From Actinomycetes bacterium (lineage in GTDB: Bacteria; Actinomycetota; Acidimicrobiia; Acidimicrobiales; RAAP-2): a DNA stretch of 16,172 bases. A model generated the notes under the pieces. That model was not told where the DNA came from, did not search any database, and worked only from the letters and a program-made list of their open reading frames with translations. The position numbers and the translations under genes are program-made. Shown in pieces: positions 6,693-14,142 of the stretch; position 1 is the first letter of the stretch; every line of letters begins with the position of its first letter. The stretch lies in NCBI GenBank assembly GCA_021802025.1, contig JAKABC010000021.1, positions 1 through 16,172 of the forward strand, in the 5' to 3' direction.

Positions 6693-6781
6693 TGGCACCT
6701 CGTGAAATCACCGGTGTCACTTCGTGAAATTGACCATGTCACTTGGTGAAATTCCGGCGTGTCACGTGGTGACACTTCACA
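6693..6781 (+). repeat. Island repeat, copy 3 (truncated to 89 bp)
   Basis: Contains only the four forward units, starting at 6693 (TGGCACCTCGTGAAAT), and stops after CACTTCACA. The next base, 6782, is the first base of the complement of the nrdJ stop codon. The inverted right part found in copies 1 and 2 is missing. Orientation is the same as in the other copies. Confidence 0.85.
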
Positions 6782-9640
6782 TTACGAGCAGCCGCTCGTC
6801 GCCCCGCAGCTCGAGCAGACGTAGCACGACCCGGCGCGCTGCATCTGGTTGCCGCAGGCGTAGCAGAGGGGCGCGTCGCGCTGCTCGGAGCGTGCGATCA
6901 GACCCGGCGTGGGGCCCGAGGGCGCGGAGGGCGCGACCCGCTCGGTCGGCTTCTCGGTGACCTCGAGCAACGACGGCTGGGCCAGCGGCTCATCGGGGGT
7001 CGCCTGCTCGGCCACGGTCGGCAGCGTGGGCTGGATCCGCTCGCTCGTCGAGAGGACGCCGAGCTCCTCGCGCTCGGTGAGCGAGAGGTAGTCGAGCGCG
7101 AGCCGACGGAAGATGTAGTCCACCAGCGAGGTCGCGATACGCAGGTCGGCGTCGTCGGTCATCCCCGACGGCTCGAACTTCATGTTCGCGAACTGGCGCA
7201 CGTAGGTGCGCAGCGGCACACCGTGCTGGAGGCCGAGGCTGATCGAGATCGAGAAGGCGTCCATGATCCCGGCCAGCGTCGAGCCCTGCTTGGCGACCTT
7301 GATGAAGACCTCGCCCGGGCGGCCGTCCTCGTACTCGCCGACGGTGACGTAGCCCTCGCAGTCGGCCACGCGGAAGGCGAAGGTCGACGACGTGCGCCGG
7401 CGCGGCAGGCGTTCGCGGACCGCGCCCACCACGACCGAGGGGCTCTCGTTGCGCGCGGCGGCCAGCGCCGCCTCGAGCTCGGCGACCTTACCGTAGAGGG
7501 AGACGACTTCGGACTCGCTCACGCCGCCGAGGATCCCCGGGGCGGGCGCGTCGTCCTTCTTCGCCGTGGAGAGCGGCTGGCCGACCTTGCAGTTGTCGCG
7601 GTAGATGGCGACGGCCTTGATCCCGAGCCGCCACGACTCGAGGTGCAGGTCGGCCACGTCGTCGACGGTCGCGTCCTCGGGCATGTTGACCGTCTTGGAG
7701 ATCGCCCCGGAGATGAAGGGCTGGACCGCGCCCATCATCTTCACGTGACCGAGGTAGTGGATCGTGTTGTCGCCCATCGAGCAGGCGAAGACCGGCAGGT
7801 GCTCGGGCTTGAGGGCGGGCGCGCCCACGATCGACTTGTTCTCGTCGATGTAGGCGATGATCCCCGCGACCTCCTCGGGCGAGTAGCCGAGCGAGGCCAG
7901 GGCCCGCGGCACCGTCTGGTTGACGATGGCCATGTTGCCCCCGCCCACCAGCTTCTTAAACTTCACCAGGCCGAGGTCGGGCTCGATGCCGGTGGTGTCG
8001 CAGTCCATGAGCAGGCCGATCGTCCCGGTCGGGGCGAGCACCGAGGCCTGGGCGTTGCGCACGCCGTGGCGACTCCCCAGGTCGACCGCGTCCTCCCAGG
8101 CGCGCTGGGCGGCCTGGAGGAGCTCGGCCGGCGCGAGATGCTCGTCGATGCGGTAGGCCGCGTCCCGGTGCATGCGCAGCACGTCGAGCATCGGCTGGGC
8201 GTTCTCGGCGAAGCCCTCGTGGGGGCCCATGCGCCCGGCCGTGCGCGCGCTCACCGCGTAGGCGTAGCCGGTCATGAGGGCCGTGATCGAGGCGGCCCAG
8301 GCCCGGCCGGCGTCGGAGTCGTAGGCGTGGCCCGAGGCCATGAGCAGGGCCCCCAGGTTGGCGTAGCCCAGGCCGAGCTGGCGGAACCGGCGGGAGTTCT
8401 CGCCGATCTTCTCGGTCGGGTAGTCGGCGAAGCCGACCAGGATCTCCTGGGCCGTGAAGACGACGTCGATGGCGGCCTTGAAGGCCTCGACGTCGAAGCG
8501 GCCGTCGTCGTGGAGGAACTTCATCAGGTTGAGGCTCGCGAGGTTGCACGCCGAGTTGTCGATGTGCATGTACTCCGAGCAGGGGTTCGACCCGTTGATC
8601 CGCGCGGTGTTGGGCGAGGTGTGCCACTTGTTGATCGTCGTGTCGAACTGCAGGCCGGGGTCGGCGCACTCCCAGGCCGCCTGGGCGATCTGGCGCCACA
8701 GGTCGCGGGCCTTGACGGTGCGCACGACGCCCCCGCCGTGGCGGGCCGTCAGCGCCCAGTCGGCGTCGGCGATCACGGCCTCCATGAAGGCGTCCGAGAC
8801 GCGCACCGAGTTGTTGGCGTTCTGGTACTGGACCGAGGTGATGTCCTTGCCGTCGAGGTCCATGTCGAAGCCGGCGTCGCGCAGCACGCGGGCCTTCTGC
8901 TCCTCGCGGGCCTTGCACCAGACGAACTCCTCGACGTCGGGGTGGTCGACGTCGAGGATGACCATCTTCGCGGCGCGACGGGTCTTGCCGCCGGACTTGA
9001 TCGTGCCGGCCGAGGCGTCGGCCCCGCGCATGAACGAGACCGGCCCGCTCGCCGTGCCGCCGCCCTCGAGGGGCTCGTAGCTCGAGCGGATGTGCGAGAG
9101 GTTCACCCCGGCGCCCGAGCCGCCCTTGAAGATGATCCCCTCCTCGGTGTACCAGTTGAGGATCGAGCGCATCGAGTCCTCGACCGCGAGGATGAAGCAC
9201 GCGCTGGCCTGCTGGGGGACGCCCCGCACGCCGATGTTGAACCACACCGGTGAGTTGAAGGCCGCCTTCTGGGTGACGAGCAGGTGCTTGAGCTCGGCGC
9301 GGAAGGCCTCGGACTCCTCCTCGTCGACGAAGTAGTCGCCCTCGACGCCCCAGGCGGTGATGGTGTCGACGATCCGGTCGACGACCTGCTTGAGCGAGGT
9401 CTCGCGCTCGGGGGTTCCCAGGGTGCCGCGGAAGTACTTCTGGGCGAGGATGTTGGTCGCGTTCAACGACCACGAGGCGGGCACCTCGACGTCGAGCTGC
9501 TCGAAGGCCACCGACCCGTCGCGGAAGTTCGTGATGCGCGCGTCGCGCCTCTCCCAGATGATCTCGTCGTAGGGGTGGCGGTCCTCGGTGGTGAAGTACC
9601 GGCGGATGCCGATCCCCAGGCGCTGCGGTGCGATAGCCAT
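6782..9640 (-). CDS. nrdJ: Vitamin B12-dependent (class II) ribonucleoside-diphosphate reductase
   Basis: 952 residues from the ATG at 9640, with a strong GGGAGAAGAGA site immediately upstream; an in-frame GTG at 9670 is less likely. The enzyme makes deoxyribonucleotides from ribonucleotides using adenosylcobalamin as radical source, so it needs no oxygen. Visible signatures are the first redox cysteine Cys148 (QQASACFILAVEDSM), the glycine-rich FKGGSGAGVNLS (161-172), the active-site SNPCSE with Asn352, Cys354 and Glu356, and the second-half motifs APTGTIGLLMDCDTTG and PFISGAISKTVNMPE. The C-terminus carries CYACGNQMQRAGSCYVCSSCG, a two-CxxC zinc-ribbon tail seen in the long class II enzymes, which takes part in cysteine re-reduction. 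Length is normal for this subtype. Upstream lie paired NrdR-like boxes. The 3' end is butted against repeat copy 3, with the reading frame intact. Confidence 0.97.
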   Translation of the reverse strand: MAIAPQRLGIGIRRYFTTEDRHPYDEIIWERRDARITNFRDGSVAFEQLDVEVPASWSLNATNILAQKYFRGTLGTPERETSLKQVVDRIVDTITAWGVEGDYFVDEEESEAFRAELKHLLVTQKAAFNSPVWFNIGVRGVPQQASACFILAVEDSMRSILNWYTEEGIIFKGGSGAGVNLSHIRSSYEPLEGGGTASGPVSFMRGADASAGTIKSGGKTRRAAKMVILDVDHPDVEEFVWCKAREEQKARVLRDAGFDMDLDGKDITSVQYQNANNSVRVSDAFMEAVIADADWALTARHGGGVVRTVKARDLWRQIAQAAWECADPGLQFDTTINKWHTSPNTARINGSNPCSEYMHIDNSACNLASLNLMKFLHDDGRFDVEAFKAAIDVVFTAQEILVGFADYPTEKIGENSRRFRQLGLGYANLGALLMASGHAYDSDAGRAWAASITALMTGYAYAVSARTAGRMGPHEGFAENAQPMLDVLRMHRDAAYRIDEHLAPAELLQAAQRAWEDAVDLGSRHGVRNAQASVLAPTGTIGLLMDCDTTGIEPDLGLVKFKKLVGGGNMAIVNQTVPRALASLGYSPEEVAGIIAYIDENKSIVGAPALKPEHLPVFACSMGDNTIHYLGHVKMMGAVQPFISGAISKTVNMPEDATVDDVADLHLESWRLGIKAVAIYRDNCKVGQPLSTAKKDDAPAPGILGGVSESEVVSLYGKVAELEAALAAARNESPSVVVGAVRERLPRRRTSSTFAFRVADCEGYVTVGEYEDGRPGEVFIKVAKQGSTLAGIMDAFSISISLGLQHGVPLRTYVRQFANMKFEPSGMTDDADLRIATSLVDYIFRRLALDYLSLTEREELGVLSTSERIQPTLPTVAEQATPDEPLAQPSLLEVTEKPTERVAPSAPSGPTPGLIARSEQRDAPLCYACGNQMQRAGSCYVCSSCGATSGCS

Positions 9641-9705
9641 TCTCTCTTCTCCCGTCGTCGGATCCGACACTGCGAGCGTCCCCCGACGTCCTGGGTGGGG
9701 GAACC

Positions 9706-9711
9706 ATTCTA
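9706..9711 (-). promoter_or_regulatory. Candidate -10 of nrdJ
   Basis: On the coding strand the hexamer reads TAGAAT. A possible -35, TTGTGG, lies 19 bases upstream (9736-9731) and falls inside the first NrdR-like box, which would let the repressor block polymerase. This leaves a 5' untranslated leader of about 60 bases with no riboswitch that I can recognise. Confidence 0.4.
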
Positions 9712-9730
9712 CCGGTCAAGCCCCCCCGAG

Positions 9731-9777
9731 CCACAAGATGTAGTGGTCAACCACCACCTCGTCGCAAGATGCTGTGT
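9731..9777. promoter_or_regulatory. Two NrdR-like boxes upstream of nrdJ
   Basis: CCACAAGATGTAGTGG (9731-9746) and TCGCAAGATGCTGTGT (9762-9777) share the core CAAGATGnnGTG and lie 31 bp apart, three turns of the helix. Tandem 16-bp boxes at about 31 bp are the hallmark of NrdR, the ATP/dATP-sensing repressor of ribonucleotide reductase genes. Placement over the probable nrdJ -35 agrees with repression. Confidence 0.75.
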
Positions 9778-9778
9778 C

Positions 9779-9794
9779 ATTACAGCACTGTAAT
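9779..9794. promoter_or_regulatory. Perfect palindrome, candidate operator
   Basis: ATTACAG-CA-CTGTAAT has 7-bp arms with perfect complementarity and is followed by an overlapping smaller palindrome TGTAATTACA (9789-9798). It lies between the divergent nrdJ and glpK genes, 2 bases past the second NrdR-like box. It is AT-rich in a GC-rich setting, which makes a protein site more likely than chance. The regulator is unknown. Confidence 0.5.
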
Positions 9795-9877
9795 TACACG
9801 GTGTCAACTACTTTCCTGAACACATTCTCACTACCCCGCCCCATCGGTCGCTCCCCGCCGGGGGCCCGCCGGTTCCC

Positions 9878-9883
9878 TAGTCT
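9878..9883 (+). promoter_or_regulatory. Candidate -10 of a leaderless glpK transcript
   Basis: TAGTCT ends 6 bases before the GTG start of glpK, so transcription would begin at or next to the start codon. No ribosome binding site is present in front of that GTG, which fits a leaderless message of the kind common in actinobacteria. Confidence 0.55.
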
Positions 9884-9889
9884 TCGGCT

Positions 9890-11368
9890 GTGCGCATCGT
9901 CCTCGCCCTCGACGCCGGGACCTCGGGGGTGCGCGCCGTCGCCTTCTCGCAGTCGCTCGAGCCCCTCGACGAGGCCCACCGCGACCTGCCCGTCGCCTAC
10001 CCCCGCCCCGGCGAGGTCGAGCAGGACCCGGCGACCATCGCCGCCCTCGCCCGCGAGGTACTCGCCGAGGTGGCCCGGCGCCGCCGCGGCGCCGGCGACG
10101 AGGTCGTGGCCGTCGGGATAACCAACCAGCGCGAGACGACCGTCGCCTTCGACCGGGCGAGCGGCGTGCCCCTCGCCCCGGCGCTCGTCTGGCAGGACCG
10201 GCGCACCGCGCCCGCCTGCGCCGCCCTGCGCGCGGCCGGCCACGAGCCCGCGCTGCGCGCCGCCACCGGGCTCGTCCTGGACCCCTACTTCTCGGCGACC
10301 AAGATGGCCTGGCTGGCCGAGCACGGCGCGGGCGACCACGCCCGCGACCCCGTCTACGCCACCGTCGACACCTGGCTCGTCTGGACCCTCACCGGCGGGC
10401 CTGACGGGGGGGCCTTCGTCACCGAGCCCTCGAACGCCTCGCGCACCGCGCTGTTCGACCTCACGACCCTCGACTGGTCGGGGGCGCTCGGGGGGCTCTT
10501 CGGCGTCGACGCGTCGCGCCTGGCGAGCGTGCGCCCCTCGGCCGGGCTCTTCGGCGAGGTCGACGCCGAGGCCGTCGCCGAGCTCGCGGGCGTGCCGATC
10601 ACCGGGGTGCTGGGCGACCAGCAGGCCGCCCTCCTCGGCCAGGCCTGCGTCGCGCCCGGTCAGGTCAAGGCGACCTACGGCACCGGGGCCTTCGTGCTGG
10701 CCCACGCCGGCGCCGACGTGCCGGCCCCGGCCGAGGGCCTCCTCACGACGGTCGCCTGGGACCTCGGGGCGCACGGCCCGGCCCACTTCGCCTACGAGGG
10801 CTCGGCCTTCGTCGCCGGGGCCGCCCTCACCTGGCTCGTCGAGGTCGGCCTCGCGGACTCGCTCGACCAGATCGAGCCGCTCGCGCGCTCGGTCGCAGAC
10901 GCCGGCGGCGTACGCGTCGTGCCGGCCCTCACCGGGCTCGGCTCGCCCTTTTGGAACCCCGAGGCGCGCGGCACCATCACCGGGCTCAGCCGGGGTTCGG
11001 GCCGCGCCGAGATCGCCCGCGCGCTCGTCGAGGCCCTCGCCTTCCAGGTGCGCGCGATGACCGACGCCTTCGCCGCGGCCGGGGTGTCGCTCACCGAGCT
11101 GCGCGCCGACGGCGGCGCCGCGGTGATGGACCTCTTGTTAGAGCTCCAGGCGGACGTCTCGGGCCTGCCCGTGGCGCGCTCGACCAGCCTCGAGGCGACC
11201 GCGCGGGGCGCGGCCAGCGTGGCCGCCCTCGGGGCGGGGCTCGTCGACTCCCTCGAGGAGGTGGCCGAGCTGTGGCGACCGGCCCGGCGCTTCGCGCCGC
11301 GTCCCGACCGGCTCGAGCCGACCGGGGCCGCCTACGCCGCCTGGCGACGAGAGGCGCTGCGCGCCTAG
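9890..11368 (+). CDS. glpK: Glycerol kinase (FGGY family)
   Basis: 492 residues, close to the usual 500. It phosphorylates glycerol with ATP to sn-glycerol 3-phosphate in the cytoplasm. The glycerol-contacting residues known from the E. coli enzyme are in place: Arg81 and Glu82 (GITNQRET), Tyr133 (DPYFSATK) and the catalytic Asp243 (GDQQAALLGQ). FGGY nucleotide motifs are DAGTSGVRA at the N-terminus, KATYGTGAF, and LTGLGSPFWNPEARG. The usual TNASRT loop reads SNASRT here. The start is a GTG without a ribosome site, 6 bases past a TAGTCT box. There is no glycerol facilitator or glycerol-3-phosphate dehydrogenase beside it. The next gene, 10 bases away on the same strand, is an SMP-30-like hydrolase, so they are probably co-transcribed. 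A related polyol could be the true substrate, but the active-site match favours glycerol. Confidence 0.9.
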   Translation: MRIVLALDAGTSGVRAVAFSQSLEPLDEAHRDLPVAYPRPGEVEQDPATIAALAREVLAEVARRRRGAGDEVVAVGITNQRETTVAFDRASGVPLAPALVWQDRRTAPACAALRAAGHEPALRAATGLVLDPYFSATKMAWLAEHGAGDHARDPVYATVDTWLVWTLTGGPDGGAFVTEPSNASRTALFDLTTLDWSGALGGLFGVDASRLASVRPSAGLFGEVDAEAVAELAGVPITGVLGDQQAALLGQACVAPGQVKATYGTGAFVLAHAGADVPAPAEGLLTTVAWDLGAHGPAHFAYEGSAFVAGAALTWLVEVGLADSLDQIEPLARSVADAGGVRVVPALTGLGSPFWNPEARGTITGLSRGSGRAEIARALVEALAFQVRAMTDAFAAAGVSLTELRADGGAAVMDLLLELQADVSGLPVARSTSLEATARGAASVAALGAGLVDSLEEVAELWRPARRFAPRPDRLEPTGAAYAAWRREALRA

Positions 11369-11378
11369 AGGGGGAGAG

Positions 11379-12257
11379 ATGCGCACTACGACGATCCTGC
11401 GTGAGGGCCTGGGCTTCGGGGAGGGGCCGCGCTGGCACGCCGGGCGGCTCTGGTACAGCGACTTCTACCGGCGCGCCGTCTACTCGATGGACCCCGAGGG
11501 CGCCGAGGAGCGCCTCGAGCTCGCGGTGCCCACCCAGCCCTCGGGGCTCGGCTGGACGCCCGAGGGCGACCTCGTCTACGCCTCGATGACCGACCACACC
11601 GTCCACCTCTTCGGCGCCGGGGGCGACCGGGTGATCGCGGACCTCTCCGCGTACTGCGGGTTCTGGCTGAACGACCTCTGCGTGGGCGCCGACGGCACCA
11701 TCTACGTCGGTGACTTCGGCTTCGACCTCGACGCCGACCTGGCCGAGCTCGGACCGGCGGGGCTCTACGAGCGCGGGATCCCCACGACCTCGCTCGTCGT
11801 GCTCGCCGCCACCGGCGAGGTGCGCCAGGTGGTCGAGGAGATGACCTTCCCCAACGGGACCGTCCTCACCCCCGACGGCGCTACCCTCGTCGTGGGTGAG
11901 ACCCTGGCCTTTCGCCTCAGCGCCTTCGACGTCGCCCCCGACGGGACCCTCGCGAACCGACGGGTCTTCGCCGCGCTCGACCTCGTCGCCACCGACGGGA
12001 TGTGCCTCGACGCCGAGGGCGCGATCTGGCTCGCCGACGCGCTGCGCCCGCGGTGCCTGCGCGTCGCCGAGGGCGGCCGGGTGCTCGACGAGGTGGCCTG
12101 CACCCAGAACGCCTTCGCCTGCATGCTCGGGGGCGAGGACCGCACGACGCTCTACGTGATGACGGCGCCCACCTCGAGCCGCTTCGAGCTCGACGGGCGG
12201 CGACTCGGACGCGTCGAGGCCTGCGCCGTCGAGGTCCCCGGCGCGGGCCGGCCCTAA
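11379..12257 (+). CDS. SMP-30/gluconolactonase/LRE family protein
   Basis: 292 residues from an ATG with a GGGGGAG site upstream, 10 bases after the glpK stop. This is a six-bladed beta-propeller family of metal-dependent lactonases and esterases. The metal-binding pattern can be followed: Glu in FGEGPRW near the start, Asn in FWLNDLCVGADGTIYVGD, Asn in FPNGTVLTPDG and Asp in TDGMCLDAEGAIWLADA. The repeated 'xGDLVY', 'DGTIYVGD' and 'GAIWLAD' strands mark the blades. The likely reaction is opening of a sugar lactone or similar ester, but the substrate is unknown. Pairing with a glycerol-kinase-like enzyme suggests polyol or sugar use. Its last 4 bases overlap the end of the convergent aminotransferase gene. 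Confidence 0.85.
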   Translation: MRTTTILREGLGFGEGPRWHAGRLWYSDFYRRAVYSMDPEGAEERLELAVPTQPSGLGWTPEGDLVYASMTDHTVHLFGAGGDRVIADLSAYCGFWLNDLCVGADGTIYVGDFGFDLDADLAELGPAGLYERGIPTTSLVVLAATGEVRQVVEEMTFPNGTVLTPDGATLVVGETLAFRLSAFDVAPDGTLANRRVFAALDLVATDGMCLDAEGAIWLADALRPRCLRVAEGGRVLDEVACTQNAFACMLGGEDRTTLYVMTAPTSSRFELDGRRLGRVEACAVEVPGAGRP

Positions 12258-13453
12258 CCCAGCTTGGCGAGCGCCCGCTTGAGCGAGCGCACGGCCTGGT
12301 GGGTGCGCATCTCGTTCTCGATGAGCGCGAAGCGCACGTGGTCGTCGCCGTTCATCCCGAAGCCGATCCCGGGGCTGGTCGCGACGTCGGCCTCGCGGAT
12401 GAGCAGGGTGGAGAACTCGAGCGAGCCGACCTCGCGGTAGGTCTCGGGGATCGGCGCCCAGAGGAACATCGAGCCCCGCGGGGCCGCGACCGGCCAGCCG
12501 ATCCGGTTCAGCCCCTCCACGAGGGCGTCGCGGCGCCCCTGGTAGACCGCGCGCAGCTGGCCCGGGTAGTCGGTCGCCTCGTTCATCGCCACGATCGCGG
12601 CGATCTGGACCGGCTGGAAGGTGCCGTAGTCGAGGTAGCTCTTCAGCTTGGTGAGCGCGGCCACCACTTCGGCGTTGCCCACGCAGAACCCCACCCGCCA
12701 GCCGGCCATCGAGAAGGACTTGGTGAGGGTGTAGAGCTCGACGCACCACTCCTCGGCCCCCGTCACCTGGAGGATCGAGGGCGGCCGGTAGCCGTCGAAG
12801 CCGAGGTCGGCGTAGGCGAAGTCGTGGCAGACCACGATCTCGTTCTCGGCGGCGAAGGCGACCAGTCGCTCCATGAAGGCGAGGTCCACGCAGGCCGTCG
12901 TCGGGTTGTGGGGGAACGAGACGATGATCACCCGCGGGCGCGAGGGTGCGGTGCGCACCGCCTCTTCGAGCCCGGCGAAGAACTGCTCGCCCGCGTCGAG
13001 GTCGCTCGTCCCGGGGTCGGCCACGGGCACGGTGATCACCCGGGCACCGGCGAAACCCGGTCCGGCGAGGTGGATCGGGTAGCTGGGGCTCGGCACGACC
13101 GCGCAGTCCCCCGGCTCACAGAGCACCCACATCAGGTGGGTGAGGCCCTCTTTGGCGCCGATGGTCGTCACCACCTGGGTCTCGGGGTCGAGGTCGACGT
13201 CGAAGAGGGTCTTGTAGCGCTGGGCGATCGCCCGACGCAGGTTGGGGATCCCCCGGCTCGCGCTGTAACGGTGGTTCCGGGGGTTGTGGACCGACTCGGC
13301 GAGCTTCTCGACCGCGACGTCGGGGCTGGGCAGGTCGGGGTTGCCGAAGCCGAAGTCGACCACGTCACGGCCCGCGGCGCGCGCCTCGGCCTTGAGACCG
13401 TTTATCTGGGCGAAGACGTAGGGGGGCAGACCACTGACGCGGCGGAACTCCAT
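12254..13453 (-). CDS. alaC: Aminotransferase class I/II, AlaC type (glutamate-pyruvate transaminase)
   Basis: 399 residues. A PLP-dependent fold-type I aminotransferase whose sequence tracks E. coli AlaC from end to end in memory: LPPYVF at the start, IGAKEGLTHLMWVL, PSPSYPIH, FPHNPTTACVDL (Asn183), CHDFAYADLGFDGY (Asp211, Tyr214), LTKSFSMAGWRVGF with the PLP lysine at about 245, LKSYLDYGTFQP, and SPGIGFGMNGDDHVRFALIEN with the carboxylate-binding Arg. It would make alanine from pyruvate and glutamate. LL-diaminopimelate aminotransferases are near relatives, but the specific motifs favour AlaC. It is the last gene of the leftward operon, starting 17 bases after the luciferase-like gene. An out-of-frame ATG four bases upstream (13457) is ignored. 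Confidence 0.88.
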   Translation of the reverse strand: MEFRRVSGLPPYVFAQINGLKAEARAAGRDVVDFGFGNPDLPSPDVAVEKLAESVHNPRNHRYSASRGIPNLRRAIAQRYKTLFDVDLDPETQVVTTIGAKEGLTHLMWVLCEPGDCAVVPSPSYPIHLAGPGFAGARVITVPVADPGTSDLDAGEQFFAGLEEAVRTAPSRPRVIIVSFPHNPTTACVDLAFMERLVAFAAENEIVVCHDFAYADLGFDGYRPPSILQVTGAEEWCVELYTLTKSFSMAGWRVGFCVGNAEVVAALTKLKSYLDYGTFQPVQIAAIVAMNEATDYPGQLRAVYQGRRDALVEGLNRIGWPVAAPRGSMFLWAPIPETYREVGSLEFSTLLIREADVATSPGIGFGMNGDDHVRFALIENEMRTHQAVRSLKRALAKLG

Positions 13454-13470
13454 CCATCAACCGTAGTGAG

Positions 13471-14142
13471 TCAGCGCTGGGCGCGCCAGCGCTCGAGCGC
13501 GTCGAGGTCGCGCGCGCGCGTGGCGACTGCCCACGTGGCCCCGGCGTGCTCGAGCGCGTCGAGCAGCGCCTCACCCCCCTCGAGGGGTCCGGCCCAGGTC
13601 ACCGGGCCCTCGACCGCCGCCTCGCGCACCCGACCCGGGCTCGCCCGCCACAGGTTGAGCGCCGCGCCGTGACGGCGCGCGATCGCGTTGGTCGCCGCGC
13701 CCCCGGCGCCACACCAGCGCTCTCCGAACCCCGCCAGGGCCTCGAGCGCCTCCTCCAGGCGCGCGCGGCGCTCGTCGGGCGAGCGCGCGGCGACGCCGTA
13801 GGCGGCCTCCTCCTCGGCCGAGGTCGCGTCCCCGGTGCCCAGCGCGCACAGCACCCGACCGGGCGCGAGCAGCGCCAGGGCGCGCATCTGACCCACCAGG
13901 TGCGCGCTCGAGACGAGACCCACCCGCGCGACCAGCGGGCCGAGCACGAGCCGCTCGCTGCGCGCGGCCACCGCCGCGAGCACCGGCAGGGGCGCGAGGG
14001 CCGGACGAGTGGGCTCGCCGACGGGCCAGAGGTGGTCAAAGGCCATCACGGCGTCGATCCCGTTGAGCTCGGCGCGCGCGGCCAGGGCCAGCGCCTCGGT
14101 CGCGTCATCGCTGAAGGTCGGTAGGACGACGCCGAGTCTCAT
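13471..14142 (-). CDS. Luciferase-like (LLM) flavin-dependent oxidoreductase, short form
   Basis: 223 residues from the ATG at 14142, which overlaps the TGA of the ROK kinase gene by 4 bases (ATGA), so it is probably translated by coupling. The N-terminus MRLGVVLPTFSDDATEALALAARAELNGID, split here as the MRLGVVLPTFSD strand and following helix, and the later AVMAFDHLWPVGEP, SERLVLGPLVARVGL and LLAPGRVLCALGTGD stretches, fit the bacterial luciferase-like TIM-barrel family. Actinobacterial members often use F420 or FMN. It is shorter than the common 280-340 residues; the C-terminal barrel strands look reduced, so cofactor binding is uncertain. Substrate unknown. Frame use in the long open frame upstream (to 14730) is a shadow of the ROK gene. 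Confidence 0.75.
   Translation of the reverse strand: MRLGVVLPTFSDDATEALALAARAELNGIDAVMAFDHLWPVGEPTRPALAPLPVLAAVAARSERLVLGPLVARVGLVSSAHLVGQMRALALLAPGRVLCALGTGDATSAEEEAAYGVAARSPDERRARLEEALEALAGFGERWCGAGGAATNAIARRHGAALNLWRASPGRVREAAVEGPVTWAGPLEGGEALLDALEHAGATWAVATRARDLDALERWRAQR

Noticed and set aside
4127..6781. Repeats as integron attC sites
   Set aside because: Direct orientation between single genes fits, but the repeats lack the paired core sites with GTTRRRY ends that attC requires, and no integrase is present.
7223..9253. 676-codon plus-strand open frame opposite nrdJ
   Set aside because: Low-complexity Arg/Gly/Asp/Val-rich translation typical of the antisense of a high-GC gene; nrdJ is certain on the other strand.
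11091..12749. 552-codon minus-strand open frame opposite the SMP-30 gene
   Set aside because: Runs across two clearly coding genes in the wrong frame; composition is Arg/Gly/Ala shadow type.
12002..13672. 556-codon plus-strand open frame opposite alaC
   Set aside because: Antisense shadow of the aminotransferase, with no recognisable domain and an unnatural composition.
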